DNA from: CAZVBV01 sp964578905
Lineage (GTDB): Bacteria > Patescibacteriota > Gracilibacteria > UBA4473
DNA length: 20,196 nt
Assembly: GCA_964578905.1 (NCBI GenBank)
Contig: CAZOER010000015.1
Coordinates: forward strand, 1-20,196
Direction: 5' to 3'
The position numbers and the translations under genes are program-made. Positions 14,190 through 20,159 of the stretch are shown piece by piece. Positions within the stretch are counted from its first letter, which is position 1. Every line of letters begins with the position of its first letter. Below the pieces are notes generated by a model. The model did no database searches, had not been told where the DNA came from, and saw only the letters and a list, made by a program, of their open reading frames with translations.

Positions 14190-14330
14190 GTCATTCTGAA
14201 CTTGTTTCAGAATCAGACTGCAGAGGTTTATGGTTTGACCCTGAAATAAATTCAGGGTGACAAAAAGAAGGAGGAGAATTTAGGGGGTTTAAATAATAAA
14301 GGGATTCCTCGGCTTCGCTCGGAATGACAG
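14190..14330. repeat. Cluster of three REP-like hairpins
   Basis: The 186-nt gap between genes contains three stem-loops: ATTCTGA/TCAGAAT (14193-14213), ACCCTGAA/TTCAGGGT (14238-14258) and ATTCC/GGAAT with an inner TCGGCTTCGCTC (14304-14325). Each carries a TGACA or GTCATT flank, as in the short repeats scattered through many bacterial genomes. The third has the GGCTTCGCTC core also seen inside the exonuclease III gene. No gene is visible here. Confidence 0.7.
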
Positions 14331-14349
14331 GAAGAGGTTTTGGAAGTTG

Positions 14350-14358
14350 TGGTATTAT
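14350..14358 (+). promoter_or_regulatory. Extended -10 promoter of the zinc-ribbon gene, leaderless type
   Basis: TGG directly precedes TATTAT (14353-14358), an extended -10 element. ATG 14366 follows after 7 nt (TCCGCTG). No convincing -35 is present. Confidence 0.45.
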
Positions 14359-14365
14359 TCCGCTG

Positions 14366-15907
14366 ATGAAAAAATGTATCCTTTGCAAAGACGAGTTTAA
14401 GATTTTTGACGGCGACAAGGCTTTTTATACAAAGATGGAAGTTCCGGAGCCGAAGCATTGTCCGCGGTGTCGGATGGCGCATTTAATGGCATATCGAAAC
14501 GAACGAAAACTGTATCATCGGAAGTGTGATGTGACGGGAAAGAAAGTGGTTTCCATGTTCTCGGACCAAAGCCCGGTGAAGATGTGTGAGAAGAATCACT
14601 GGTATTCTCCCGAATTCGATCCACTTGATTACGGACGAGACTTTGATTTCGACAAGAGTTTCTTTGAGAATTTTAAAGACCTCCTTTATTCAATCCCCCT
14701 TCCTTCCTTGCGAGTAGAGCACTCAGAAAACTGTGAATACAACTCGGACATGAGTGATAGTAAGGATTGCTATCTCTGCTCTCGGACGCACAAGTCTTCC
14801 GACATGATGTACACATACAGAGGAAACAAATCTTCGGTGTGCGTAGATTGTCTGCAGGTGGTGGAGAATTGCGAGTTCCTCTACGAATGTGTGGAGTGCG
14901 TGATGTGTTATGATTCCCAGTTTCTGGAATACTGCGAACGATGCTCACAGTCAGCGTTTCTGAGTAACTGTCGCGGATGTACAAACTGCATGTTGAGCAC
15001 GAATTTGGATAAGAAAGAGTTTTATTTTCTCAACAAACAACTGTCTCGAGAGGAGTATCAGGAAAAAATTAAGACGTTTGATCTTGGGGATCGGACAACG
15101 AGGAAGCAGGCTATTGAAGCCTTTGAGAAGCTCAAGAAAGAGAACCCCAGCACAAAGTCTGACATTATTAAATCAGAAGATTGCACAGGAAAAGGGATCG
15201 TGAATTCAAAAAATTGTCATGAGTGTTATGAGGTTCGAGAGGCGGTTGATTGTCGATATCTGTTTAACATCATGAAGTATTCGGATGGAATGGATTGTTA
15301 TTCTGGAGGACGGGAGAGTGAGTTGATCTATAATGCTACTTCGACGTCAGCGAGCTACAATTCCAGATTCTGCGTACGAGTAACGTATTCCAGAGACGTG
15401 GACTACGCGATGTTTTGTCGATCCTGCGAAAACTTGCTGGGATGTATTGGGGTTCAGAACAAAAAATTCTGCATCTTTAACAAACAGTATTCGCAAGAGG
15501 AGTACATCGAGCTTCGTGAAAAGATTCTCGATCACATGAAAAAATCAGGCGAGTGGGGCGAATTCTTCCCTATCTCGATGTCGCCTTTTGCTTACAACGA
15601 GACGATCGCCCAGGAGTATTTCCCGATTACGAAGGAGTTTGCCCAGAAGCTTGGGTGGCGATGGATGGAGGAAGATCCAAAAGAATTCAAGAAACAAGAA
15701 TTCATCGTTCCAGCGAAAGTATCGGACATAGACGAATCAATTCTCAAAGAAATTCTCGCCTGTGAGAAGTGTGGAAGAAACTACAAGGTAACCGATCACG
15801 AACTCTCTTTTTATCAGAAACACTCAATCCCAGTACCAGGGCAGTGTCCCGAGTGTCGTCACGCGCGGCGGTTTGCTTTGAAAAAAACTCTCCCTTATCA
15901 TAAATGA
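14366..15907 (+). CDS. Large cysteine-rich protein with zinc ribbons at both ends
   Basis: The 513-residue protein carries the same putative zinc ribbon at both termini: CILCKDEF ... FYTKMEVPEPKHCPRCR (residues 4-35) and CEKCGRNY ... FYQKHSIPVPGQCPECR (about 468-500). The pattern resembles the zf-trcl (probable zinc-binding) family. Between them are many Cys pairs in repeats such as NCEYNSDMSDSKDCYLC and CVECVMCYDSQFLEYCERC. A motif with NK/FNKQxSxEEYxE also occurs twice, near 230 and 380, so the middle looks like an internal duplication, perhaps a beta-helix. There is no signal peptide. I know such proteins as common but uncharacterised in CPR genomes; function is unknown. The stop overlaps the exonuclease III start (ATGA). 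Confidence 0.8.
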   Translation: MKKCILCKDEFKIFDGDKAFYTKMEVPEPKHCPRCRMAHLMAYRNERKLYHRKCDVTGKKVVSMFSDQSPVKMCEKNHWYSPEFDPLDYGRDFDFDKSFFENFKDLLYSIPLPSLRVEHSENCEYNSDMSDSKDCYLCSRTHKSSDMMYTYRGNKSSVCVDCLQVVENCEFLYECVECVMCYDSQFLEYCERCSQSAFLSNCRGCTNCMLSTNLDKKEFYFLNKQLSREEYQEKIKTFDLGDRTTRKQAIEAFEKLKKENPSTKSDIIKSEDCTGKGIVNSKNCHECYEVREAVDCRYLFNIMKYSDGMDCYSGGRESELIYNATSTSASYNSRFCVRVTYSRDVDYAMFCRSCENLLGCIGVQNKKFCIFNKQYSQEEYIELREKILDHMKKSGEWGEFFPISMSPFAYNETIAQEYFPITKEFAQKLGWRWMEEDPKEFKKQEFIVPAKVSDIDESILKEILACEKCGRNYKVTDHELSFYQKHSIPVPGQCPECRHARRFALKKTLPYHK

Positions 15908-16689
15908 AAATCATCTCTTGGAACGTGAACGGGATTCGTGCCGTGGAGCGCAAAGGTGATCTCGAATCATTCTTAAAAACTCACAATCCAGACGTGTTTT
16001 TAATTCAGGAAACGAAGTGCAAAGAGGAGCAAGTGCAATCCTTGATTGAAAAATATACAGACTACAAACAGTTCTACCACTCAGCAGAAAAGCCAGGGTA
16101 TGCGGGGACGGCGGTGTGGGTGAAGAAAGAAGATCCTTCGACTTCGCTCAGGACGACGTTCGTCGCAGGGATGCCAGACTTCGAAGACACAGAAGGGCGG
16201 ATTAGTCGCGTGTCGATTGGGAACCTTGAAATCCTCGGTGCGTACTTCCCCAACGGTGGAAAGTCAGAGGAAGCATGGGACGGGAAACTCATCTTTTATG
16301 AAAAATTCTTAGCGTATATGAACTCCCTCCGAAAAGAAGGGAAGCAGGTCCTCTTCGCGGGCGATGTGAATTGTGCCCATGAAGCAATTGATCTCGCTCG
16401 ACCAGAAGACAACGATGGAAAGATTGGGTTTCATCCAGAGGAACGAGCGCATTTGGACGCCTGGATTGCCGATGGCTGGATCGATGTGTGGAGAAAGTTA
16501 AATCCCGACACACGCGATGTGTACTCGTGGTGGCATGTGATTACGCGTGCACGCTTACGAAACGTGGGGTGGAGAATTGATTATTTCTTCGTTGACGAGG
16601 CGATTCTCGGAAAAGTAAAAAATGTTGAATACCTCACGGAGCAAATGGGGAGCGACCACTGTCCTGTGGTGCTGGATACAAAGGCCTAA
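15904..16689 (+). CDS. xth: Exodeoxyribonuclease III / AP endonuclease
   Basis: The 261-residue protein is an EEP-fold nuclease that cuts DNA at abasic sites and trims 3' ends in base-excision repair. Catalytic residues are visible: N7 (SWNVNG), E36 (IQETK), D154 and N156 (AGDVNCAHEAIDL), D226 (WRIDYFFV), and D251-H252 (GSDHCPVVL). Residues 78-85 (PSTSLRTT) are extra relative to the family and are encoded by a REP-like palindrome. They sit in a loop before VAGMPDFEDTEGRI, far from the catalytic motifs in sequence, so activity is probably kept. The start overlaps the zinc-ribbon gene by 4 nt, and the stop overlaps the convergent HD-domain gene by 4 nt (CTAA). Confidence 0.96.
   Translation: MKIISWNVNGIRAVERKGDLESFLKTHNPDVFLIQETKCKEEQVQSLIEKYTDYKQFYHSAEKPGYAGTAVWVKKEDPSTSLRTTFVAGMPDFEDTEGRISRVSIGNLEILGAYFPNGGKSEEAWDGKLIFYEKFLAYMNSLRKEGKQVLFAGDVNCAHEAIDLARPEDNDGKIGFHPEERAHLDAWIADGWIDVWRKLNPDTRDVYSWWHVITRARLRNVGWRIDYFFVDEAILGKVKNVEYLTEQMGSDHCPVVLDTKA
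16132..16157 (+). repeat. REP-like palindrome inside the exonuclease III gene
   Basis: The stretch CCTTCGACTTCGCTCAGGA with GAT and CGAC flanks is the complement of the widespread TCCTGAGCGAAGTCGAAGG repeat. It stays in frame and encodes DPSTSLRTT, which exonuclease III relatives lack at this point. Confidence 0.7.
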
Positions 16690-17933
16690 CGATCCATTTT
16701 TTTTAAGAAGTCAGTCGAGATGTCTTCAGCATCTACTTCTTTTGGGTGCTCTTCTCTTCGTCCAACAAACTTCTGGGAAAATCGTGTTCCATCTGGAAAT
16801 CGGAGCGTAACAGAAAAAGTGCTATGATCTAAATCTTCTCCGTTAAACGTAATGTCGTTTGTAAAAAGAACTTTAAAAATAGTTTCGATTTCCTCAAAAC
16901 TTCCTCCATATATGTTAAAAAACTCTTCTTGAAATTTTGCAGGGCTATATTCAGCATCAATATTTTCCTCTTTTGCAATGACTTCGGGAATACTTGGGTC
17001 GACACGGAGAACAAACTCAACATGTCTTTCTTTTTGCGAAACACGAACTTTTTGATTCGTTATAGAAAGATTGAGTCGTTGATGAATTTGTGGACCATTT
17101 TCAAAAAGCCTTGCTTTGTCTATTGTTTCAGGTGCTCGATTTACAAAATCGAGTTTATCGGCACAAAAAACCAAAAGAGGAAGATCTCCAGAAGTTTGCT
17201 GTTCGGTAAGAGGATTTTTAATTTGTTCGCTGGTATGCTTTCGTATTGCGCGAACACACTGATTAAACATGTCGTGGTAGCGCCCCCCCGTCCACAAGAG
17301 AACTTTTGCATATTTTTCTTGGAAAAATTTTCGATAGAAAGTCGGGTCTTTGTAAACCTTTTCAAGACCGTGTTTTACGATTTGAGCACCATATTCGGCA
17401 TGTTTATTAAAAACACCGCGTTGTTTATTTGATGACAAAGTGTCACGAATATCTCCCAAGTTTTTTCCCCTTATTGCTGCGGATGCGGCATAACCAACGT
17501 CATGCATTTGTCCGGCAGGTTCGGCAACGGTAATAAGCGAACGAACGATGCGGTGGGCCTCTTTGTCGCCCATCATTTCCGATTCACTGCTTTTCATTTT
17601 TTCTACCTTTTGAGGACCACGGATAGACATGTAAAGCAACCCTGTTAATCCTGCTACACGGTTTCCGTGTTCTGCGGCGTGATTGTTTACTTGAAGAGGT
17701 GAAAGAAGATGTTTATTTTGCCAATTCAAATGGTTCCAAACTTCTCCATAAGCATGATTACGATCAATAATAGACTCCATCCATTTGTGATATTCTGAAA
17801 TCGAAAGATCATCAATCTCAATATCTCCACCATTTTTAAAGGTTTCAGAGAAAGATAATATTTGAGGAGGAAGGTCTTCTTGATCAAAATACCTTTTTAG
17901 TTTCTCGGAGATGTCTTTTTCGTGCTCGACCAT
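16686..17933 (-). CDS. HD-domain metal-dependent phosphohydrolase-like protein
   Basis: The 415-residue protein (numbered from ATG 17936) has the HD-superfamily ligand order H90 (AAEHGNRV), H145-D146 (GQMHDVGYA), H179 (FNKHAEYGAQIV), H234 (IRKHTS) and D260 (FCADKLDF). This is consistent with a two-metal phosphohydrolase or phosphodiesterase acting on nucleotides or phosphates. The C-terminal 150 residues (from about 290) are mixed alpha/beta with no motif I recognise. ATG codons stand side by side at 17936 and 17933; the second is 7 nt from the -10 box, matching the spacing at other genes. No signal peptide or membrane helix is visible. It converges on xth with a 4-nt overlap. The substrate is unknown. 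Confidence 0.78.
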   Translation of the reverse strand: MVEHEKDISEKLKRYFDQEDLPPQILSFSETFKNGGDIEIDDLSISEYHKWMESIIDRNHAYGEVWNHLNWQNKHLLSPLQVNNHAAEHGNRVAGLTGLLYMSIRGPQKVEKMKSSESEMMGDKEAHRIVRSLITVAEPAGQMHDVGYAASAAIRGKNLGDIRDTLSSNKQRGVFNKHAEYGAQIVKHGLEKVYKDPTFYRKFFQEKYAKVLLWTGGRYHDMFNQCVRAIRKHTSEQIKNPLTEQQTSGDLPLLVFCADKLDFVNRAPETIDKARLFENGPQIHQRLNLSITNQKVRVSQKERHVEFVLRVDPSIPEVIAKEENIDAEYSPAKFQEEFFNIYGGSFEEIETIFKVLFTNDITFNGEDLDHSTFSVTLRFPDGTRFSQKFVGRREEHPKEVDAEDISTDFLKKMDR

Positions 17934-17940
17934 CATCCAT

Positions 17941-17969
17941 TAAATAACAGATTATCAACAAAAAGTCAA
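17941..17969 (-). promoter_or_regulatory. Promoter of the HD-domain gene, leaderless type
   Basis: On the minus strand TTGACT (17964-17969) and TATTTA (17941-17946) are 17 nt apart, with 7 nt from the -10 to ATG 17933. A GATAAT inside the spacer is an alternative -10 with a poorer -35. The whole gap to ychF is taken up by this promoter. Confidence 0.5.
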
Positions 17970-17982
17970 CCCCATCATCTTC

Positions 17983-19077
17983 TTACACATTAAACTTAAA
18001 GTGCATCACGTCTCCATCTTGCACAATGTAATCACGTCCTTCCATTCGGAGCTTCCCGGCTTCTTTAGCACCGGCTTCGCCGTTGTTGGCAATGAAGTCC
18101 TCGTAGGCGATGGTGTCGGCTTTGATAAAGCCTTTTTCAAAGTCAGTGTGAATCTCTCCAGCGGCCTGTGGAGCGGTTGATCCTTGTCGGATCGTCCAGG
18201 CTCGCACCTCTTGTACGCCTGCTGTGAAGTAGCTCTGTAATCCCAGGAGATCAAAACTGGTTTGTACCAAGTTTTCGAGTCCTGATTTCTTGGCGCCAAT
18301 TTCTGATAAAAATTCTCGCGCCTCTTCGTCAGAAAGATCGATGAGTTCTGCCTCAATTTTTGCGCACACGGGAATAATCGGAATGGCAGGATCGGCATTA
18401 ATTTTTGCTCGAAATTTCGCCTCATCAAAGTCGGCAAACTGTCCCTCGGCTACGTTGGCAACAATGAGGAATGGCTTCATGGTAAGCATGCAAAACCGTT
18501 TAACGGCTATTTGTTCTTCTTCGTTAAAATCAATAGAGCTCGCGAGTTGTTCATTTTCAAGGGCATCTTTTATTTGCTCAAGGATAACGAGATCAATCTT
18601 CGCTTCTTTGTCTCCGCTTCGCGCTTTTTTGCTGACGCTGTCGAGTTGTTTGTCGACACTTTGGAGATCTGCGAGAACGAGTTCCGTCAGAATAACTTCC
18701 CAGTCACTCGAAGGATCAACAACCCCATCTACATGGTGCACGTCATCATCTTGAAAAGCCCTCAGTACATGGCAGATCGCATTACATTCACGAATGTGTG
18801 AAAGGAACTGATTCCCGAGTCCTTCACCCCTTGAGGCGCCTTTTACGAGTCCGGCGATATCTACAAATTCCACAGCGGACCGAATTGTTTTTAGTGGTTC
18901 TACGATTTTTACAATTTTTTCTATGCGTTCGTCCGGAACTTCCACAATTCCTATGTTTGGATCAATAGTACAAAACGGAAAATTCTCTGCAGCTGCGTTT
19001 TTGGCTTTGGTAAGCGCATTAAACAGCGTAGATTTTCCAACATTTGGGAGACCGACAATTCCAATTTTTAAATTCAT
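17983..19077 (-). CDS. ychF: Obg-like ATPase YchF
   Basis: The 364-residue protein is a complete YchF/OLA1. It has G1 GLPNVGKS (9-16), G3-like FVDIAGLVKGASRGEGLGNQF (71-91, with the family's DIAG), and NVAE (208-211) in place of NKxD, the change that makes this family prefer ATP over GTP. A coiled-coil insertion spans about 125-195, and a C-terminal TGS domain starts near 280 (FTAGVQEVRAWTIRQGSTAPQAAG). YchF binds ribosomes and has been linked to translation initiation on leaderless mRNA and to oxidative stress. The leaderless link would fit this window, but it is context only. The promoter's -10 lies 8 nt from the ATG. Confidence 0.97.
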   Translation of the reverse strand: MNLKIGIVGLPNVGKSTLFNALTKAKNAAAENFPFCTIDPNIGIVEVPDERIEKIVKIVEPLKTIRSAVEFVDIAGLVKGASRGEGLGNQFLSHIRECNAICHVLRAFQDDDVHHVDGVVDPSSDWEVILTELVLADLQSVDKQLDSVSKKARSGDKEAKIDLVILEQIKDALENEQLASSIDFNEEEQIAVKRFCMLTMKPFLIVANVAEGQFADFDEAKFRAKINADPAIPIIPVCAKIEAELIDLSDEEAREFLSEIGAKKSGLENLVQTSFDLLGLQSYFTAGVQEVRAWTIRQGSTAPQAAGEIHTDFEKGFIKADTIAYEDFIANNGEAGAKEAGKLRMEGRDYIVQDGDVMHFKFNV

Positions 19078-19085
19078 CGCGGGGG

Positions 19086-19113
19086 ATTTTACGAATTAAA
19101 AACATTTTAACAA
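19086..19113 (-). promoter_or_regulatory. ychF promoter, leaderless type
   Basis: On the minus strand TTGTTA (19108-19113) and TAAAAT (19086-19091) are 16 nt apart. The gap to ATG 19077 is 8 nt of C/G only, so transcription should start at or within 2 nt of the start codon. Confidence 0.5.
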
Positions 19114-19132
19114 GCTGGGAAAGGGGTTTTTG

Positions 19133-19161
19133 TTGACCAATATTTGTGTTCGGAGTAAAAC
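19133..19161 (+). promoter_or_regulatory. Promoter of the 6S RNA candidate
   Basis: TTGACC (19133-19138) and TAAAAC (19156-19161) are 17 nt apart, placing transcription start near 19168. It is divergent from the ychF promoter with 19 nt between the two -35 boxes. Confidence 0.5.
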
Positions 19162-19167
19162 GGAAGG

Positions 19168-19343
19168 GAACTGGAGTGTACGTGTTCTTTCTGAATCTTT
19201 TTCTCCTAATCATAGATAACTGGGACCTGAATTGTTGATTCCGTGGAATCAATGCTAAGGAACCCACCTCGAGAATTCGAGGAAAAATCGACTTAGGAAA
19301 GCACGGCATCCTGGTGAAGTAAACCCTCTCTATGAGGGTTTTT
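19168..19343 (+). ncRNA. ssrS: 6S RNA candidate
   Basis: A non-coding stretch of about 175 nt has its own promoter and terminator and folds like 6S RNA, which binds RNA polymerase by mimicking an open promoter. The closing stem pairs 19171-19184 with 19302-19314 (GUGUACGUG against CACGGCAUC, with one bulge and one mismatch). A second stem pairs UCCUAA (19204-19209) with UUAGGA (19293-19298). A large bubble follows; its 3' strand holds a hairpin CCUCGA/UCGAGG (19267-19282), as in many 6S RNAs. The terminal arm is UGGG/CCCA (19221-19224, 19263-19266) capped by UUGAUUC/GAAUCAA (19235-19252). The 3' closing strand resembles the GGCAUC of known 6S. The fold was made by hand; another structured RNA is possible. 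Confidence 0.55.
19321..19343 (+). terminator. Terminator of the 6S RNA candidate
   Basis: AAACCCTC (19321-19328) pairs with GAGGGTTT (19334-19341) around a TCTAT loop and ends in TTTTT. It could also serve weakly for the convergent hypothetical gene. Confidence 0.8.
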
Positions 19344-19364
19344 GTGTTGACGATTTTTGTGTTA

Positions 19365-19838
19365 CTAAATGTCGTTAAACTTATGTGCAGCGGATGACGG
19401 CTGTCCGATATTTGAAACGTGTTTTTTGAACCTAAGATTTGGGTCAAGAATTTGACGCGTTTGCATTGCCATTTCTGTTGCAGCATACAGCAACGAGGCC
19501 GTGATTGCCGAAGCATGGAACTCTTTGTCACGAGCACCAGAAGAGACAAGCTCATTCGCGATGTTTTTGGCAACGTCCTCAATTTTCCCCTTGATAAGAA
19601 TTTCTGCATTTTGACGAGAAATAAGTTGGCGAGGAAGAACGGGTCCCATGTTCGGCTCGTCTTCTTTTTCTTCACAAATGAGAGAAATGACATCTTGAGA
19701 AAAAAGAGAAACAGCTTCTTTTTTGTCAGGAGATTTTGTATTTCTTTTAAGCTCTTCCTCAAGGGTTTGCATCCTTGATTGAATTCCTTCTTCGGAGAGT
19801 GCCTCATCAATCCGTTTTGGTGTTTTGACTTCTTTCAT
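19365..19838 (-). CDS. Hypothetical protein, unknown family
   Basis: This 157-residue soluble protein begins MKEVKTPKRIDEALSEEG and has a charged, probably helical N-terminal half with many Glu and Lys (residues 1-60). A more hydrophobic helix follows near 110-130 (EFHASAITASLLYAATEMAMQTRQIL). No catalytic motif, signal peptide or membrane helix is evident, and I do not recognise it. The frame is open upstream to an ATG at 19937, but ATG 19838 is preferred because a TTGACT/TACAAG promoter ends 7 nt before it. It sits alone between the 16S rRNA terminators and the 6S candidate. An overlapping 263-codon frame on the same strand makes the reading-frame choice less than certain. Confidence 0.62.
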   Translation of the reverse strand: MKEVKTPKRIDEALSEEGIQSRMQTLEEELKRNTKSPDKKEAVSLFSQDVISLICEEKEDEPNMGPVLPRQLISRQNAEILIKGKIEDVAKNIANELVSSGARDKEFHASAITASLLYAATEMAMQTRQILDPNLRFKKHVSNIGQPSSAAHKFNDI

Positions 19839-19845
19839 CAAAAAA

Positions 19846-19874
19846 CTTGTAAAATATTTTAACAAGAAAGTCAA
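19846..19874 (-). promoter_or_regulatory. Promoter of the hypothetical gene, leaderless type
   Basis: On the minus strand TTGACT (19869-19874) and TACAAG (19846-19851) are 17 nt apart, with 7 nt (TTTTTTG) between the -10 and ATG 19838. Confidence 0.45.
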
Positions 19875-19935
19875 GAAGCCCGTGTATACGAAAAACTCTC
19901 TTTCATCACTTCGTGAGATGTTCAAATCGCAATAC

Positions 19936-19966
19936 AAAAAAAAGAGAACCCGAAGGTGCTCTTTTT
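19936..19966 (-). terminator. Second terminator downstream of 16S rRNA
   Basis: On the minus strand AGAGCACC pairs with GGTTCTCT around a UUCG tetraloop with one mismatch, flanked by A- and T-runs (eight Ts after the stem). Confidence 0.75.
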
Positions 19967-20011
19967 CAAACTCTCTTCACATCACTTCGTAATGTGCAGG
20001 ACGTTTTTCAT

Positions 20012-20036
20012 AAAAAAGAACACAAGTGCTCTTTTT
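20012..20036 (-). terminator. First terminator downstream of 16S rRNA
   Basis: On the minus strand AAAAAGAGCA pairs with TGTTCTTTTT around CTTG, ending in a run of six Ts. It lies about 125 nt after the 16S 3' end. Confidence 0.75.
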
Positions 20037-20124
20037 ATACGAAAAACTCTCTTTCATATCGAACGCATGCGACCGATAGGTGTTACACCTGGAGTATCAA
20101 TTATTAATAAACTCCGTGCTTCTC

Positions 20125-20140
20125 TCTCACCGAAGTGAGA
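20125..20140 (-). other. Hairpin in the 16S rRNA trailer
   Basis: TCTCAC-TTCG-GTGAGA on the minus strand is a perfect 6-bp stem with a UUCG loop, 20 nt past the mature 3' end. It may guide or block 3' trimming. Between it and the first terminator there is also a GGTGT/ACACC inverted repeat but no tRNA. Confidence 0.5.
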
Positions 20141-20159
20141 ATACCTGATCGCCTCTGGA

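Larger units (their letters stand above)
19885..20057 (+). repeat. 22-bp direct repeat plus a degenerate third copy
   Basis: TATACGAAAAACTCTCTTTC followed by AT occurs identically at 19885-19906 and 20036-20057. A looser copy (TTTTCAAACTCTCTTCAC, near 19963) lies between, so the period is about 75 bp. Two of the three copies adjoin a terminator hairpin, which suggests a duplicated terminator cassette. Nothing here looks coding. Confidence 0.7.

Noticed and set aside
19019..19810. A 263-codon open frame on the minus strand overlapping ychF and the hypothetical gene
   Set aside because: It spans the 6S candidate and both neighbouring genes in another frame, is very rich in Lys, Arg and Ser, has no recognisable motif, and would overlap the strongly conserved ychF N-terminus.
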